Source of the DNA: Paenibacillus lignilyticus
GTDB taxonomy: Bacteria; Bacillota; Bacilli; Paenibacillales; Paenibacillaceae
Direction of reading: 5' to 3'
DNA: 64,000 nt
Assembly (NCBI RefSeq): GCF_017942085.1
Contig: NZ_JAGKSP010000001.1
Coordinates: 1,162,765 to 1,226,764 of the forward strand
Position 1 is the stretch's first letter. Every line of letters starts with the position of its first letter. The notes beneath the pieces are model-generated. The model did not search any database and was not told the origin of the DNA. It was given only the letters and a program-made list of their open reading frames with translations. A program made the translations under genes and the position numbers. Below, in pieces: positions 7,471 through 16,638 of this stretch.

Positions 7471-8120
7471 TATCCAAATCCTCTCATGCTGCTTGCCAAG
7501 ATATCGTCCGTTCGGGCAATGTCATCGCAGGGCTAAATTGGGAGCCGAGAGTTCGCATTTGTGACTCTCGGCTGCTTGTTCCGATTGGTTTGGTGCGGAA
7601 ATTTCCTTGTACCTGAATCGATCCGCTAGACAGATGAGACGTGGTCAACAGTAAACGGAAATCAAAGAAAATGTTGCACATAAGCGTCATCGGATCTATC
7701 ATGTGGTCAATCTTGTCCATTAAAACAAAAAAAACGCACATTCGCTATATTTATGGACACCCATGACCATTAGAATGAGTTCTTCACGGTTTTCTCTGTC
7801 TTTTCCCTCGCTTATGGACACGAATGACCGCAAGAAAACTAAAATCACGATGAATTGACGTTAACGGTCACTAATGACCGCATGAAACTGAAATCTAAAG
7901 CTGAGAGTTCGCATCTGAAACGCTCGACATCTTTTTCCGGTGGGCTTGATGCTGAGAGTTCGCATTTGAGACTCTCGGCCGGGGATACGGTTGAGTTGGA
8001 AGGTCAAATGTTCCATAAATCGCAACAACACTACCTTTTCAACCGCTTTGCTCAATAAATGTTGCATGTTATGCAACAACCAGGGGACCATAAACATTCC
8101 ACCATCACTATTCAGCAAGC
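7471..8120. repeat. Gene-free region with GAGAGT...ACTCTC repeat elements
   Basis: About 650 bases without a credible gene. It holds three copies of a hairpin-forming element of about 28 bases, GAGAGTTCGCATTTGWGACTCTC: 7544-7572 (perfect GCCGAGAGT/ACTCTCGGC arms), 7900-7927 (degenerate) and 7951-7979. Between them are degenerate copies of another short motif, TATGGACAC...ATGACCG, near 7753, 7814 and 7866. The same GAGAGT/ACTCTC family builds the tandem array at 49.45-49.98 kb. Confidence 0.6.
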
Positions 8121-8124
8121 AAAA

Positions 8125-8165
8125 AAGCAACCCTCTCGGCTATCTTAGCCCCGGCAGGATTGCTT
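8125..8165 (-). terminator. Terminator of the sugar cluster
   Basis: On the minus strand AAGCAATCCTGCC (8153-8165) pairs imperfectly with the AGGGTTGCTT side (8125-8134), with an inner GGCT/AGCC stem, followed by six T residues. It ends the operon after the GH127 gene. Confidence 0.8.
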
Positions 8166-8178
8166 CAATTCACCTACA

Positions 8179-10020
8179 CTATGAACGATAAAGCCTTGAT
8201 TCGTCTCTCTGCTCCGGCAGCCACACTTTCATTTGTCCGGCAGCCCGATTATCCCACGCATAGTAAGGAATCGCCTTGAACCTTTGATCAGCGCTCGGCT
8301 CCTCCGCATATACAGCTACGACACCTTGCAGCAGTTCAGGCTCGTAGACGGTGCGGAACCGGGTAGCAGCCGTTACATTTAACACGTCATATTTTGCATT
8401 ATCGATCTCTTCCATACAATACACCAGCGGTCCGCGTTGAAGCGCGACTTTCCCCTCATTGACCAAAACCAGCGGATGCGAGTAAACCCGCTCTACCTGC
8501 ATGGTCAGCTCTAGTGTGATTTCATCGCCCGGCTTCCATGTCCGCTGCAAACGAACATAGCCCTTATCCGTTTGCGCATCGGCGATTTCCAGGTCTCCAA
8601 CCGACAAGCGGTAGGATTTACACCACGACGGGATACGCAATTGAACGCCGTATTCTCCTGCTTCCCCTTCTTCTACACGCAGCGTAATGCGTCCATTCCA
8701 TGGATACTCCGTCACTTGACGCAGCGTAATATCGCCAGCCTGCAAGCTTAATCGGCCGGCTCCCTCCACGAATTGATTGACAATGATATCATTGCCTCTG
8801 GTGGCATAGACATAACCGCCGATGGATGGAATAAAACGGGCAATCTGCGTTGGACAGCAAGAGCAGTCATACCATGGCACACGATGATGGGTCCCGTCCG
8901 ATTCCAGCGGATTGACATAGAAGAACTTGTCGCCGGACAAGGAAACGCCGGCAATCGAACCGTTGTACATGGCCCGCTCGACGATGTCCGCGTATTTCGA
9001 ATCGCCATGCAGCAAATTCATGCGGTGATTCCAGAGCACCATCCCGATCGAAGCGCAGGTTTCGCAATAGGCGCTATCATTAGGCAAATCGTAATCCGCA
9101 GTGAAGCCTTCATTGTGACGAGAAGGACCAATACCCCCGGTTATGTACATATTCCGGTCGACCACGTTAGACCAAATCCGATCCAGCGCGTCGATATAAC
9201 CTTGATCGCCGTTTAGCATGGCAGCGTCCGTCATCCCGGCATACATGTACATCGCACGTACGGCATGACCGGTTACGCTGGTTATATCCCGAACCGGTAC
9301 ATCGTCCTGCGAATAGGCCGCGCCCCAATCCGAACGATCCCAGCTATAGCCAACGCCATGGCCGTGACCGCGCTCCTCCAGCAGCCAGAAAGCCAGCTTC
9401 CAGTAACGTTCTTCTCCCGTTTCGACGTACAGCTTCACAAGGGCCAGCTCGATTTCCTGGTGACCCGGCACCCAGTGGCGCTTGCCCGGACCAAACAAGG
9501 AATCGATATGATCCGCTACGCGAATGGCAACATCAAGGAACAATCTTTTGCCTGTCGCCTGTTTATAAGCAATCGCTGCTTCGATCATATGACCTGCACA
9601 GTACTCCTCATGCTTATTCATGTCCGTCCATTTCTTCTCGGGCTCGGCCAGCGTGAAGTAGGTTTGTAAATAACCATCCTCCTGCTGCGCCGCCGCGATG
9701 AGCTCGATAATCCGGTCAGCTTGCGCTTCCATCTCCTCATCAGGCTCAATCAGCAGGGAATAAGCGATCCCCTCCAACACCTTGTAGACATCGGAATCAT
9801 TATAGAAAATGCCTTCGAACCCGCCTTCTTGAAGCCCACCGGCTTTGGCAAAATTCGATATTCTGCCTGTAGCTTCGCACTGCGCCAGACAGGCTGCAAT
9901 CGTCGATTTCTGTGTCGCCTTTATCCGATTGCTCCAGAAACGATCCTCGATGGAAACGTTCGTGAACGGAATTGCTGTCAACGTTTGGTATGGTAACGCT
10001 AACTCTTTCAATAGTGTCAT
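8179..10020 (-). CDS. Beta-L-arabinofuranosidase, glycoside hydrolase family 127
   Basis: A 613-residue enzyme of the GH127 (DUF1680) family, whose studied members release beta-L-arabinofuranose through a zinc-bound cysteine nucleophile. All zinc-site residues of the family are visible: Glu304, Glu320 and Cys322 (AYCETCASIGM) and the Cys388-Cys389 pair in YDCSCCPTQ. An (alpha/alpha)6 barrel is followed by beta domains of normal length. There is no signal peptide, so it acts on imported oligosaccharides. AAGGAG lies 11 bases before the ATG. It is the last gene of the lacI to GH127 transcription unit, next to the ABC importer that presumably supplies its substrate. Confidence 0.9.
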   Translation of the reverse strand: MTLLKELALPYQTLTAIPFTNVSIEDRFWSNRIKATQKSTIAACLAQCEATGRISNFAKAGGLQEGGFEGIFYNDSDVYKVLEGIAYSLLIEPDEEMEAQADRIIELIAAAQQEDGYLQTYFTLAEPEKKWTDMNKHEEYCAGHMIEAAIAYKQATGKRLFLDVAIRVADHIDSLFGPGKRHWVPGHQEIELALVKLYVETGEERYWKLAFWLLEERGHGHGVGYSWDRSDWGAAYSQDDVPVRDITSVTGHAVRAMYMYAGMTDAAMLNGDQGYIDALDRIWSNVVDRNMYITGGIGPSRHNEGFTADYDLPNDSAYCETCASIGMVLWNHRMNLLHGDSKYADIVERAMYNGSIAGVSLSGDKFFYVNPLESDGTHHRVPWYDCSCCPTQIARFIPSIGGYVYATRGNDIIVNQFVEGAGRLSLQAGDITLRQVTEYPWNGRITLRVEEGEAGEYGVQLRIPSWCKSYRLSVGDLEIADAQTDKGYVRLQRTWKPGDEITLELTMQVERVYSHPLVLVNEGKVALQRGPLVYCMEEIDNAKYDVLNVTAATRFRTVYEPELLQGVVAVYAEEPSADQRFKAIPYYAWDNRAAGQMKVWLPEQRDESRLYRS

Positions 10021-10087
10021 ACCGGCTACGACTCCTTCGATTCAGGTAGTGGATTGGGTTAGCGATCGGTTCATGCCGGCTGTTCGA

Positions 10088-10957
10088 TTAGCCCTTCATC
10101 CCCGTCAGTGAGATCCCTTGTACAAAGTAACGCTGCGTGAATAGAAACACGAGCAGCACCGGAAAAATAACTAGCAGCGACGCGCCCATCTGAAGCGGCC
10201 AATTCGTCGTATATTGGTTGCGGAATACCGACAAGCCGACCTCGAGCGTACGCATTTCCACCGTATTCGTCACGAGCATCGGCCATAAGAAGTCGGTCCA
10301 GACGCCCATGAATGTAAAGACAGATAAAGTGGCAATCGCAGGCTGCGACAAGGGAAGAATGATGTTCCAGTAGATCCGGAACTCGCTGCAGCCGTCGATT
10401 CGCGCCGCATCCTCGGTTTCTTTGGGCAGGCTGTGGAAGAACTGCTTGAGCAGGAAGATTCCATATGCGCTGCTGAGGAAAGGAATAATCTGAGCTGCGT
10501 AGGTGTCCAGCCAGTGGAATTTATAGATCATGACGTACGTCGGGATCGTCGTGACCTGCGACGGAATCATCATGGTCGCGAGGAACAGAACAAAGATGGC
10601 ATTGCTTCCTTTAAACGGCAGCCTTGCGAAGGCGTATGCGGCGAGCGAACAGAATATCACCTGTCCGATAACGACACTCATCGTCACGAACACGGTATTG
10701 TACAGAAACCGCAGAAACGGAGCCGCTTTGAAAATACTCATGTAATTCTCGAACAGCCAGCTGCTCGGAATGAATTTTGGCGGAAATTCGAACACGGAAT
10801 ATTCCGGCTTCAGCGACGTGGAAATCATCCACAGAAACGGTACCAGCATCGTTAGACTGACGATCCCCAGTACGGCATAGGTGAAGATATCTGCGAACAG
10901 TTGTCCCGGTTTTGCTGTTTTTCTGCTGCTATCGCCCGTGCTTGTCATCGTGGCCAT
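10088..10957 (-). CDS. Sugar ABC transporter permease, MalG type
   Basis: A 289-residue inner-membrane permease of the CUT1 family with six predicted membrane segments. The EAA loop that docks the ATPase is EDAARIDGCSEFRIYWNIIL, in the C-terminal half as in MalG. GGGAGG eight bases before the ATG fixes the start. It is translated just after the MalF-type permease (21-base gap) and before the GH127 gene. No ATP-binding subunit is encoded in the cluster; CUT1 systems of Bacillota commonly share an MsmX-type ATPase encoded elsewhere. Confidence 0.93.
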   Translation of the reverse strand: MATMTSTGDSSRKTAKPGQLFADIFTYAVLGIVSLTMLVPFLWMISTSLKPEYSVFEFPPKFIPSSWLFENYMSIFKAAPFLRFLYNTVFVTMSVVIGQVIFCSLAAYAFARLPFKGSNAIFVLFLATMMIPSQVTTIPTYVMIYKFHWLDTYAAQIIPFLSSAYGIFLLKQFFHSLPKETEDAARIDGCSEFRIYWNIILPLSQPAIATLSVFTFMGVWTDFLWPMLVTNTVEMRTLEVGLSVFRNQYTTNWPLQMGASLLVIFPVLLVFLFTQRYFVQGISLTGMKG

Positions 10958-10978
10958 CGGTTTTTCCTCCCTTCCGGC

Positions 10979-11914
10979 TTAATGCTCGTAATTGAATTTC
11001 TTCATGAATTTCACTTGAATGATCGTAATGACGAAGATAATCGAGAACAAGAGCCATGATTGCGCGGACGCATACCCCATATTGAACACCCGGAAGGCTT
11101 GCTCATAAATATGATAGACGACGACATCCGTCGAGCCGACAGGCCCGCCTTCTGTCAGCATGTAGATGACCGTAAACGCCTGGAACGAGCCGATTATGGT
11201 CGTAACCGTGAGGAAGAATACCGTCGGCATGAGCAGCGGAAGCGTAATGGACCAGAAGATCCGCCATTTATTCGCCCCGTCAATACGAGCCGCTTCATAC
11301 AGATGCTCCGGTATGCCCTGCAGCCCGGCCAGGAAGATGATCATTTGATAGCCGATCCCTTTCCAGACGGTAACAATAATGACGGCGATCATCGCCCATT
11401 TGGGATCCATTAACCACTTGGGACCTTCAATGCCTACCTTGCCCAGCAAATAATTAAACAGCCCGAACTCCGGCTGTAATATCCATTGCCATACCATCGC
11501 GATCGCTACCGTCGAGGATACAACCGGCAGGAAGAAGAACGAGCGAAACCAATACACGCCCTTCATTTTACGATTCAACACAAGCGCGACGAGCAGGGAA
11601 ACCGCAATCCCCGTAGGAACGCTTCCGAATACAAAATAAAACGTATTGACCATCGCATGCCAGAAATCGGTATCGTGCGCCATCTTGATATAGTTTTTGA
11701 GCCCGACGAATGGCTTCGCCGGCTTGAGAATGCTCCACTTATGGAAGCTCAGATAAAGAGAAAATAGAATCGGAATTAACGTAAATACGGCGAGATGAAT
11801 AAAGGCAGGCAAAATGAATAAATAACCGATGGGCTTATCGTCGCCTACTGCATGTCCTCTCAGTTTCTTCCAAAAGCTTGGCTTAGCCACGTACGATTGG
11901 GAGGCCGATTCCAC
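10979..11914 (-). CDS. Sugar ABC transporter permease, MalF/LplB type
   Basis: A 311-residue CUT1 permease with six membrane segments. The EAA motif is YEAARIDGANKWRIFWSITL. The longest frame begins at a TTG at 11971, inside a hairpin, without a good ribosome binding site. AAGGAGG eight bases before a GTG at 11914 is a much better start, giving an N-terminus of normal length. It follows the binding-protein gene after a GC-rich hairpin that may lower its expression relative to the binding protein. It forms a heterodimer with the MalG-type partner. Confidence 0.9.
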   Translation of the reverse strand: MESASQSYVAKPSFWKKLRGHAVGDDKPIGYLFILPAFIHLAVFTLIPILFSLYLSFHKWSILKPAKPFVGLKNYIKMAHDTDFWHAMVNTFYFVFGSVPTGIAVSLLVALVLNRKMKGVYWFRSFFFLPVVSSTVAIAMVWQWILQPEFGLFNYLLGKVGIEGPKWLMDPKWAMIAVIIVTVWKGIGYQMIIFLAGLQGIPEHLYEAARIDGANKWRIFWSITLPLLMPTVFFLTVTTIIGSFQAFTVIYMLTEGGPVGSTDVVVYHIYEQAFRVFNMGYASAQSWLLFSIIFVITIIQVKFMKKFNYEH

Positions 11915-11948
11915 TGCTGTTTCCTCCTTCTTGGCCGCATAACAGAAA

Positions 11949-11979
11949 TCGGGGGAGCGGAATTTCTCCAATCCCCCGA
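11949..11979 (-). terminator. Intercistronic hairpin (partial terminator)
   Basis: TCGGGGGA (11972-11979 read on the minus strand) and TCCCCCGA (11949-11956) form a perfect eight-base stem followed by a short TTTCTGTT tract. It lies 18 bases past the binding-protein stop, where ABC operons often carry a partial terminator or stabilising hairpin. Confidence 0.6.
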
Positions 11980-11996
11980 CCTGCGCAGCTTATAAG

Positions 11997-13355
11997 TTAT
12001 TCGTCTTTAATGATGGCATCGATCTTCGGTACAGCTGAATCCATGGCTTCTTTCACGGAGATGCCGTTTACGACGACCTGCTCCAGCGCCTTGTCGATTT
12101 GTGTTTCGATTTCGGCCCATTTCGGATGGATCGAGCCCCATGGTTGACGCGCATATTGCACTTCGTCTACGAACACTTGCTCAATCGGCTTGTCTTTGGC
12201 ATATTCCTCTTGCACCGATTTCACGGCCGACAGTTCCAGACCGGATTCTACGCGGCCTTTCTGGCCTTCAACCGATTCGGACATGAACTTCGCAAGCTTG
12301 TAAGCTGCTTCTTGATGTTTCGTAGAAGATGCTACACCCCAGCCTGCTTCGTACATTACGGAAACACGCTCTTTATTGCGAGGCAAACCGACAACGCCAA
12401 GCTTGCTGATATCAAATTTGCCGGATTCCACCGTGTCGTTGATCCCGAGAAGCGTCCAGTGTCCGGAAATCTGCATCGCCACTTTGCCGGATTGGAACCA
12501 CAGATCGCCAAACGCTTTCTTCACCGACGGTGTCGGAGAAACTTGCTGCTTCACGAGATCCGTGTACATCTGCCAAGCTTCAACCGTAGCCGGGCTGTTC
12601 AGATACCCATCAGCAGTGGTACCGTCCTTATCGAGCACGTCAGAGCCGTTTTGCCATACGAAAGGAACGGATTTGTAGAAATAAGGGTCAGCGGACATCC
12701 CGTAAATATCGGTTTTGCCATCGCCGTCTTCATCCTTAGTCAGCTTCTTAGACGTATCCAGGAAGTCCTGCCAGGTCCAGTTATCCTTCGGATAAGGCAC
12801 GCCTGCTTTATCAAATACCTCTTTGTTGTAGTACACGACCATTGGTGTGAAGCCGCGCGGGAATTCGTACAGCTTGTCGCCGCGAACGCCGATATTATAC
12901 ACGTTCTCGAACCAGACATCTTTGTTGAATTCGGCATCGGTTTTCGTAAATGGAGCCAGGTCAAGCAATGCATTATTGTCGATAAATTGCGGCAGTAATA
13001 CAGAGTCAATCAGGAAAACGTCCGGCGCATTGCCGGCCGCGATGGAAGACAACAGCTTCTGCGTCGCATCATCGCCTGGAATCGGTTCATATTTGACGGT
13101 AATATTCGGATATTTCTTCATAAACGCATCGATCGCTGCTTGCTCGGCTTTTGCTTCTTCTACAGCCGCACCGGATGAAACACGCAGCTCGAATTTCTCT
13201 TGCGAATCCGCATTTGTTGCATTTGCATTCGTTGCCGCCGCATTTGAATCTGTGCCGGACGTATTTGTGTTCTCAGCACTGTTGCTTCCACAGCCTGCAA
13301 GCAGCGTCGCAGCCCCTACTACCGATGCCAACATATAACCTTTCCACTTCTCCAT
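11997..13355 (-). CDS. Sugar-binding lipoprotein of ABC transporter (solute-binding family 1)
   Basis: A 452-residue extracellular binding protein. The signal peptide ends in the lipobox LLAGC (Cys22), followed by a Ser/Asn/Thr-rich linker (residues 23-50). The mature part has the family 1 pattern, including AIDAFMKKYPNITVKYEPIP, then APDVFLIDS and the conserved WTWQDFLD region. It captures an oligosaccharide at the cell surface for the two following permeases. GGGGAG nine bases before the ATG supports the start. The substrate is not visible in the sequence; arabinose- or mannose-containing glycans are suggested by the neighbouring hydrolases. Confidence 0.93.
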   Translation of the reverse strand: MEKWKGYMLASVVGAATLLAGCGSNSAENTNTSGTDSNAAATNANATNADSQEKFELRVSSGAAVEEAKAEQAAIDAFMKKYPNITVKYEPIPGDDATQKLLSSIAAGNAPDVFLIDSVLLPQFIDNNALLDLAPFTKTDAEFNKDVWFENVYNIGVRGDKLYEFPRGFTPMVVYYNKEVFDKAGVPYPKDNWTWQDFLDTSKKLTKDEDGDGKTDIYGMSADPYFYKSVPFVWQNGSDVLDKDGTTADGYLNSPATVEAWQMYTDLVKQQVSPTPSVKKAFGDLWFQSGKVAMQISGHWTLLGINDTVESGKFDISKLGVVGLPRNKERVSVMYEAGWGVASSTKHQEAAYKLAKFMSESVEGQKGRVESGLELSAVKSVQEEYAKDKPIEQVFVDEVQYARQPWGSIHPKWAEIETQIDKALEQVVVNGISVKEAMDSAVPKIDAIIKDE

Positions 13356-13390
13356 CTACTTTCACTCCCCTTGTATAATGAAATTCTGTT

Positions 13391-15385
13391 TTATACAAAC
13401 ACGATCTCGTCGAACAGAACCGTAAAGTTCCCTCCGCAAGAAGCGATCTGTAGCTCAAGTTGGCTTAACTCATTCCGATCGGGATTGCCGGCGTCGCTTA
13501 GCACCCAGCCCGTTTGCTCGCCGCTAAGCGGGATACGGATATTGGACCAGCCGTTTCTGGCTTCAGAAGCGATCTGCGTCCATTCAAAGAGCGGGCGCGC
13601 GGACACCCATTGCACGTATCGGCCGTCATCCTGTTTCAACCTTACGGTGAATGCCGATGACGGAAAACCGCCCCAGGTTTCATGCGAGAACTTGATCCAG
13701 AAGCTAAGCTCGCCGCGGTTGGACTTCGTCAGTGCTTGCGCGGCGATTTCGGCCGGCACCGGGAGCTGAAGCTTCACGAGCGAAGAGGATGCTTGCAGTT
13801 GCAAAGCCTGTCCATCGCCGACGGAGGTCGGATCGTCGTTCATCATCATGACGGCCGAATGATTCGGAACTACTCCGGCCAGCAACGCTTGGTTCACCTG
13901 TACGCGATGCTTGATTTGTTCTTTTGCATGCAGCACATTCAAATCGATCCAATCCAGATCCGCCGTGCCGCTTGGTCCAATGACAGTCAAGCCTACACGA
14001 TAGAAGCCCGCCTGCTCGTAGATGTGCTCCACTTTCGCGGTTTCGCTTACTGTGCCGTCTCCCATATCCCAGCGATAGGTCAATTGGTCGCCGCCGGAAG
14101 CATCCCGGCTTGCGGAGGCATCGAATTGGACGGCATATCTGGCCCGCGGCCGATCCGTTATCAGAGCTGCCTTGGCAATAGGCGGCTCGCCTTCCGCTTC
14201 ACTTACGATCACATCGGACACGTTGATGTCCTGATAGATGTCGCCGCTGCCGTTGCCGGTGATTCGATTCCCGGCTATATACAGCTGCTTCGCATGTTTC
14301 ATATAGATGCCATAAGCGTCGTTGTCGGTTATTTCATTCTGCTCGATAATCCAGTGACAGGCTTCGTAGCCTTCTTTATACCCGATAGCAAGGCCGACGC
14401 TCTTATTGTGGTGAATCCGATTACGCCGCATCGTGAAGTGGCTGCTGGAGCCATTCACGACCGCAATGCCTGCATTGCCGAATTTCTCCGGTGCGTTCGC
14501 GATCCTTAAACCGTTATAAGCAGCCTCGTTCTCAATGAGTACGGCGTGGCAGGAGCCGCCAAGCCAGAATCCATAGCTGGAGTGATTGCCCAAGTTTCGG
14601 ACGAATACGTTGCCCGGATCCCATACTTCCCAAGCGTTATTGTGGGCATAGGAAGCGTCATTGCCTTCGAAGTAGTTGCCTGTGCTGACGAAGCCGTTCA
14701 AGGAACGGATGAATACGCCGTCACCGCCATATGTAAAGTCATTATTCAAAATTCGGTTATCGTTGGATCCGCTTTCGATCAGCACCGAGGTCGAGTCCCG
14801 TGCATGTACTTCGCCGGGGGCGATTCGGATTCCGTAGCTCATGACATTGCCGTCAATTTCGTTGTTAGACGAGCCCCACAGCTTCAGGCAAACATTCGTG
14901 CAATGCGAGAAATTATTCCCCGTAATTCGATTGCGATCGGCATACTTTAAATCCAAGCCGTTCCACACTCGGTTGCCTGCATTTCCGGCAATGACGCTGT
15001 CCGAGACACGCTCCAGCATCAATGCACCGACAGAGTCCCCGTCGCCCCACCCGTAGTCAGGGTCGGTATAATTATCGGAGAGATCATTGTTCTCAATCAC
15101 CCAGCCGGATCCGTTCGTTACCTTCATGCCGGTCTTGAATCCGTGCAGTGCCAACCCTTTGACGGTTACGCCATCGTATCCGTTGGAATAAAGCCCTGTA
15201 CCGTCGTAGGAATGGATGTTGCCGATCTTGCCGCGTCCGCGAATGATGGCTCCGCTGCCGTCAACCGTGATCCCGTTTGCTGCTATAATCAAGCCCTTGC
15301 TGTTAGGAAAGCTATATTCGCCCGGCTCGAAAACAACGTCTTCGGTAATAATCATGCCAGCATATGGCTGAACTACTTTCGTCAT
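13391..15385 (-). CDS. Right-handed beta-helix protein with PKD domain
   Basis: A 664-residue protein. Residues 1-400 are repeating NxI/NxF beta-helix rungs of the NosD/pectate-lyase-like type (for example VIENNDLSDN, RILNNDFTYG, WIIEQNEITD). Residues about 405-490 form a PKD domain (YRWDMGDGTVSETAKVEHIY, FYRVGLTVIG). The C-terminal 170 residues resemble a carbohydrate-binding beta-sandwich. Such proteins bind or cleave polysaccharides, but no catalytic residue set is obvious. Unusually, there is no signal peptide: the protein begins MTKVVQPYAGMII. It lies between lacI and the ABC importer genes in the same unit. The ribosome binding site is GGGGGG about 11 bases upstream. Confidence 0.75.
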   Translation of the reverse strand: MTKVVQPYAGMIITEDVVFEPGEYSFPNSKGLIIAANGITVDGSGAIIRGRGKIGNIHSYDGTGLYSNGYDGVTVKGLALHGFKTGMKVTNGSGWVIENNDLSDNYTDPDYGWGDGDSVGALMLERVSDSVIAGNAGNRVWNGLDLKYADRNRITGNNFSHCTNVCLKLWGSSNNEIDGNVMSYGIRIAPGEVHARDSTSVLIESGSNDNRILNNDFTYGGDGVFIRSLNGFVSTGNYFEGNDASYAHNNAWEVWDPGNVFVRNLGNHSSYGFWLGGSCHAVLIENEAAYNGLRIANAPEKFGNAGIAVVNGSSSHFTMRRNRIHHNKSVGLAIGYKEGYEACHWIIEQNEITDNDAYGIYMKHAKQLYIAGNRITGNGSGDIYQDINVSDVIVSEAEGEPPIAKAALITDRPRARYAVQFDASASRDASGGDQLTYRWDMGDGTVSETAKVEHIYEQAGFYRVGLTVIGPSGTADLDWIDLNVLHAKEQIKHRVQVNQALLAGVVPNHSAVMMMNDDPTSVGDGQALQLQASSSLVKLQLPVPAEIAAQALTKSNRGELSFWIKFSHETWGGFPSSAFTVRLKQDDGRYVQWVSARPLFEWTQIASEARNGWSNIRIPLSGEQTGWVLSDAGNPDRNELSQLELQIASCGGNFTVLFDEIVFV

Positions 15386-15449
15386 CTTGTAAGTTGCCCC
15401 CCGTTTCTGGAGTGGAATACTCTCTAGCGTTTCGATCGAAAGACTCTTG

Positions 15450-16460
15450 CTACCCTTTTAGAGGAGCCGTCGTTTCTCGCTCGATTACGTTTCCTCGCAC
15501 AAGCTGCTTCGCCGTTTTTCCCTCCGGCATATGGCCTGTCGTGATCATCTCGCAAAGCACTTTTCCGGCTATGAACCCGACTTCGAGCATCGGCAGCGAA
15601 ATGGTAGTCAGCCGAGGCCGGGCATACCTTGCAATCGTCCGATCATCATAGCCCATGACCGAAACATCTTCCGGCACGCGAAGTCCGCATTCCCTTGCGG
15701 CATCGATGATGCCGATGGCCATCATGTCATTCGCTGCAAATACGGCAGTCGGCGGATCTTCGGAGCGGAACAGCTCAAGCGCCAATCGGTAACCGCTATC
15801 CTCGAACCAATCGCCGTGCTTCACATATTCGGAGCGGAACGGGATATGATGCTGATTCAGCGCTTCCGTATAGCCATTCAATCGGCGGATACTGGAATAC
15901 CAATCCTCTGGTCCGTTTATATAAGCGATCTTACGGTGGTTCAACTTGATCAAATAGTCGGTCGCATCAAGTCCCCCTGCGAAATCATCCGTACACACGA
16001 TGCTAACCGGCTCTTCGGCGCTGCTGTAGCGATTAATAAGGACGAAGGGCAGCTTCGTTGTGGGCACTTCGGCAAGTGCATCAAGCGTTGAATCCGCCAG
16101 TATTACGCCATCCATCTGCATATCCGCGAAATAATCGATAGCCGACTGCTCATTCTCCGAATCATGATGCACGTTCCAGACCAGCATGCTGAATCCGCTC
16201 TCACGGAGCGCCTGTTCGACACCTTTGGCAATCATGCCGCTCAATTCGTCCGATACGTCATCCGTAATCAACCCGATCATCGAGGAGGACTTCTGTCTGA
16301 AATTACGTGCCAGCAAATTCGGACGATAGCCCATCTCCTCGGCAATCCGCTGAATGCGATCCCGGGAGCTGCGGCTTATCTTGTCATTGTCAGCAAGTGC
16401 CCGCGAGACCGTAGCCGCGGACATCCCTGCCGCTTTGGCAATATCGTATATGCTTACCAC
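15450..16460 (-). CDS. LacI-family transcriptional regulator
   Basis: A 336-residue repressor. The N-terminal helix-turn-helix is VSIYDIAKAAGMSAATVSRA, followed by the hinge helix region (YRPNLLARNFRQK) and a periplasmic-binding-like sugar domain (residues about 60-336). I chose the GTG at 16460 because AGAGGGGTG lies six bases ahead; an ATG at 16478 is possible. It is the first gene of the unit reading through beta-helix, ABC importer and GH127. Three copies of a LacI-type palindrome lie just upstream, one overlapping the promoter, so it very probably represses its own operon until an oligosaccharide from the substrate is present. Confidence 0.9.
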   Translation of the reverse strand: MVSIYDIAKAAGMSAATVSRALADNDKISRSSRDRIQRIAEEMGYRPNLLARNFRQKSSSMIGLITDDVSDELSGMIAKGVEQALRESGFSMLVWNVHHDSENEQSAIDYFADMQMDGVILADSTLDALAEVPTTKLPFVLINRYSSAEEPVSIVCTDDFAGGLDATDYLIKLNHRKIAYINGPEDWYSSIRRLNGYTEALNQHHIPFRSEYVKHGDWFEDSGYRLALELFRSEDPPTAVFAANDMMAIGIIDAARECGLRVPEDVSVMGYDDRTIARYARPRLTTISLPMLEVGFIAGKVLCEMITTGHMPEGKTAKQLVRGNVIERETTAPLKG

Positions 16461-16500
16461 CGGCTTCACCCCTCTCATCTGGATTCCATTTACCCCAATC

Positions 16501-16518
16501 TTTGCAATCGATTGCAAA
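16501..16518. promoter_or_regulatory. LacI-type operator O1
   Basis: TTTGCAATCGATTGCAAA is a perfect 18-base palindrome with the central CG typical of LacI-family operators. It lies 41 bases before the chosen start of lacI. Confidence 0.8.
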
Positions 16519-16566
16519 AGCTCGCAAGTTCACCTGCAAACATTTACACTTCCTATTCTTGAAGTT

Positions 16567-16595
16567 ATTGTAATCGATTGCATTCATTCCTGCAA
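16567..16595 (-). promoter_or_regulatory. Promoter of the lacI-GH127 operon with operator O2
   Basis: On the minus strand TTGCAG (16590-16595) and TACAAT (16567-16572) are 17 bases apart. Operator O2, TGTAATCGATTGCA (16569-16582), covers the -10 box and spacer, so a bound repressor would block the promoter. Its centre is 66 bases from O1 and 36 from O3. Confidence 0.75.
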
Positions 16596-16602
16596 CGGTT
16601 TT

Positions 16603-16620
16603 TTTGCAATCGATTGCAAA
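16603..16620. promoter_or_regulatory. LacI-type operator O3
   Basis: Second perfect copy of TTTGCAATCGATTGCAAA, upstream of the -35 box and 102 bases from O1 centre to centre, suited to DNA looping by a tetrameric regulator. Confidence 0.8.
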
Positions 16621-16638
16621 GTAAATTAAAGAGCGGGA

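Noticed and set aside
12099..12998. 299-codon plus-strand frame opposite the binding-protein gene
   Set aside because: Antisense shadow; the minus-strand lipoprotein is unambiguous.
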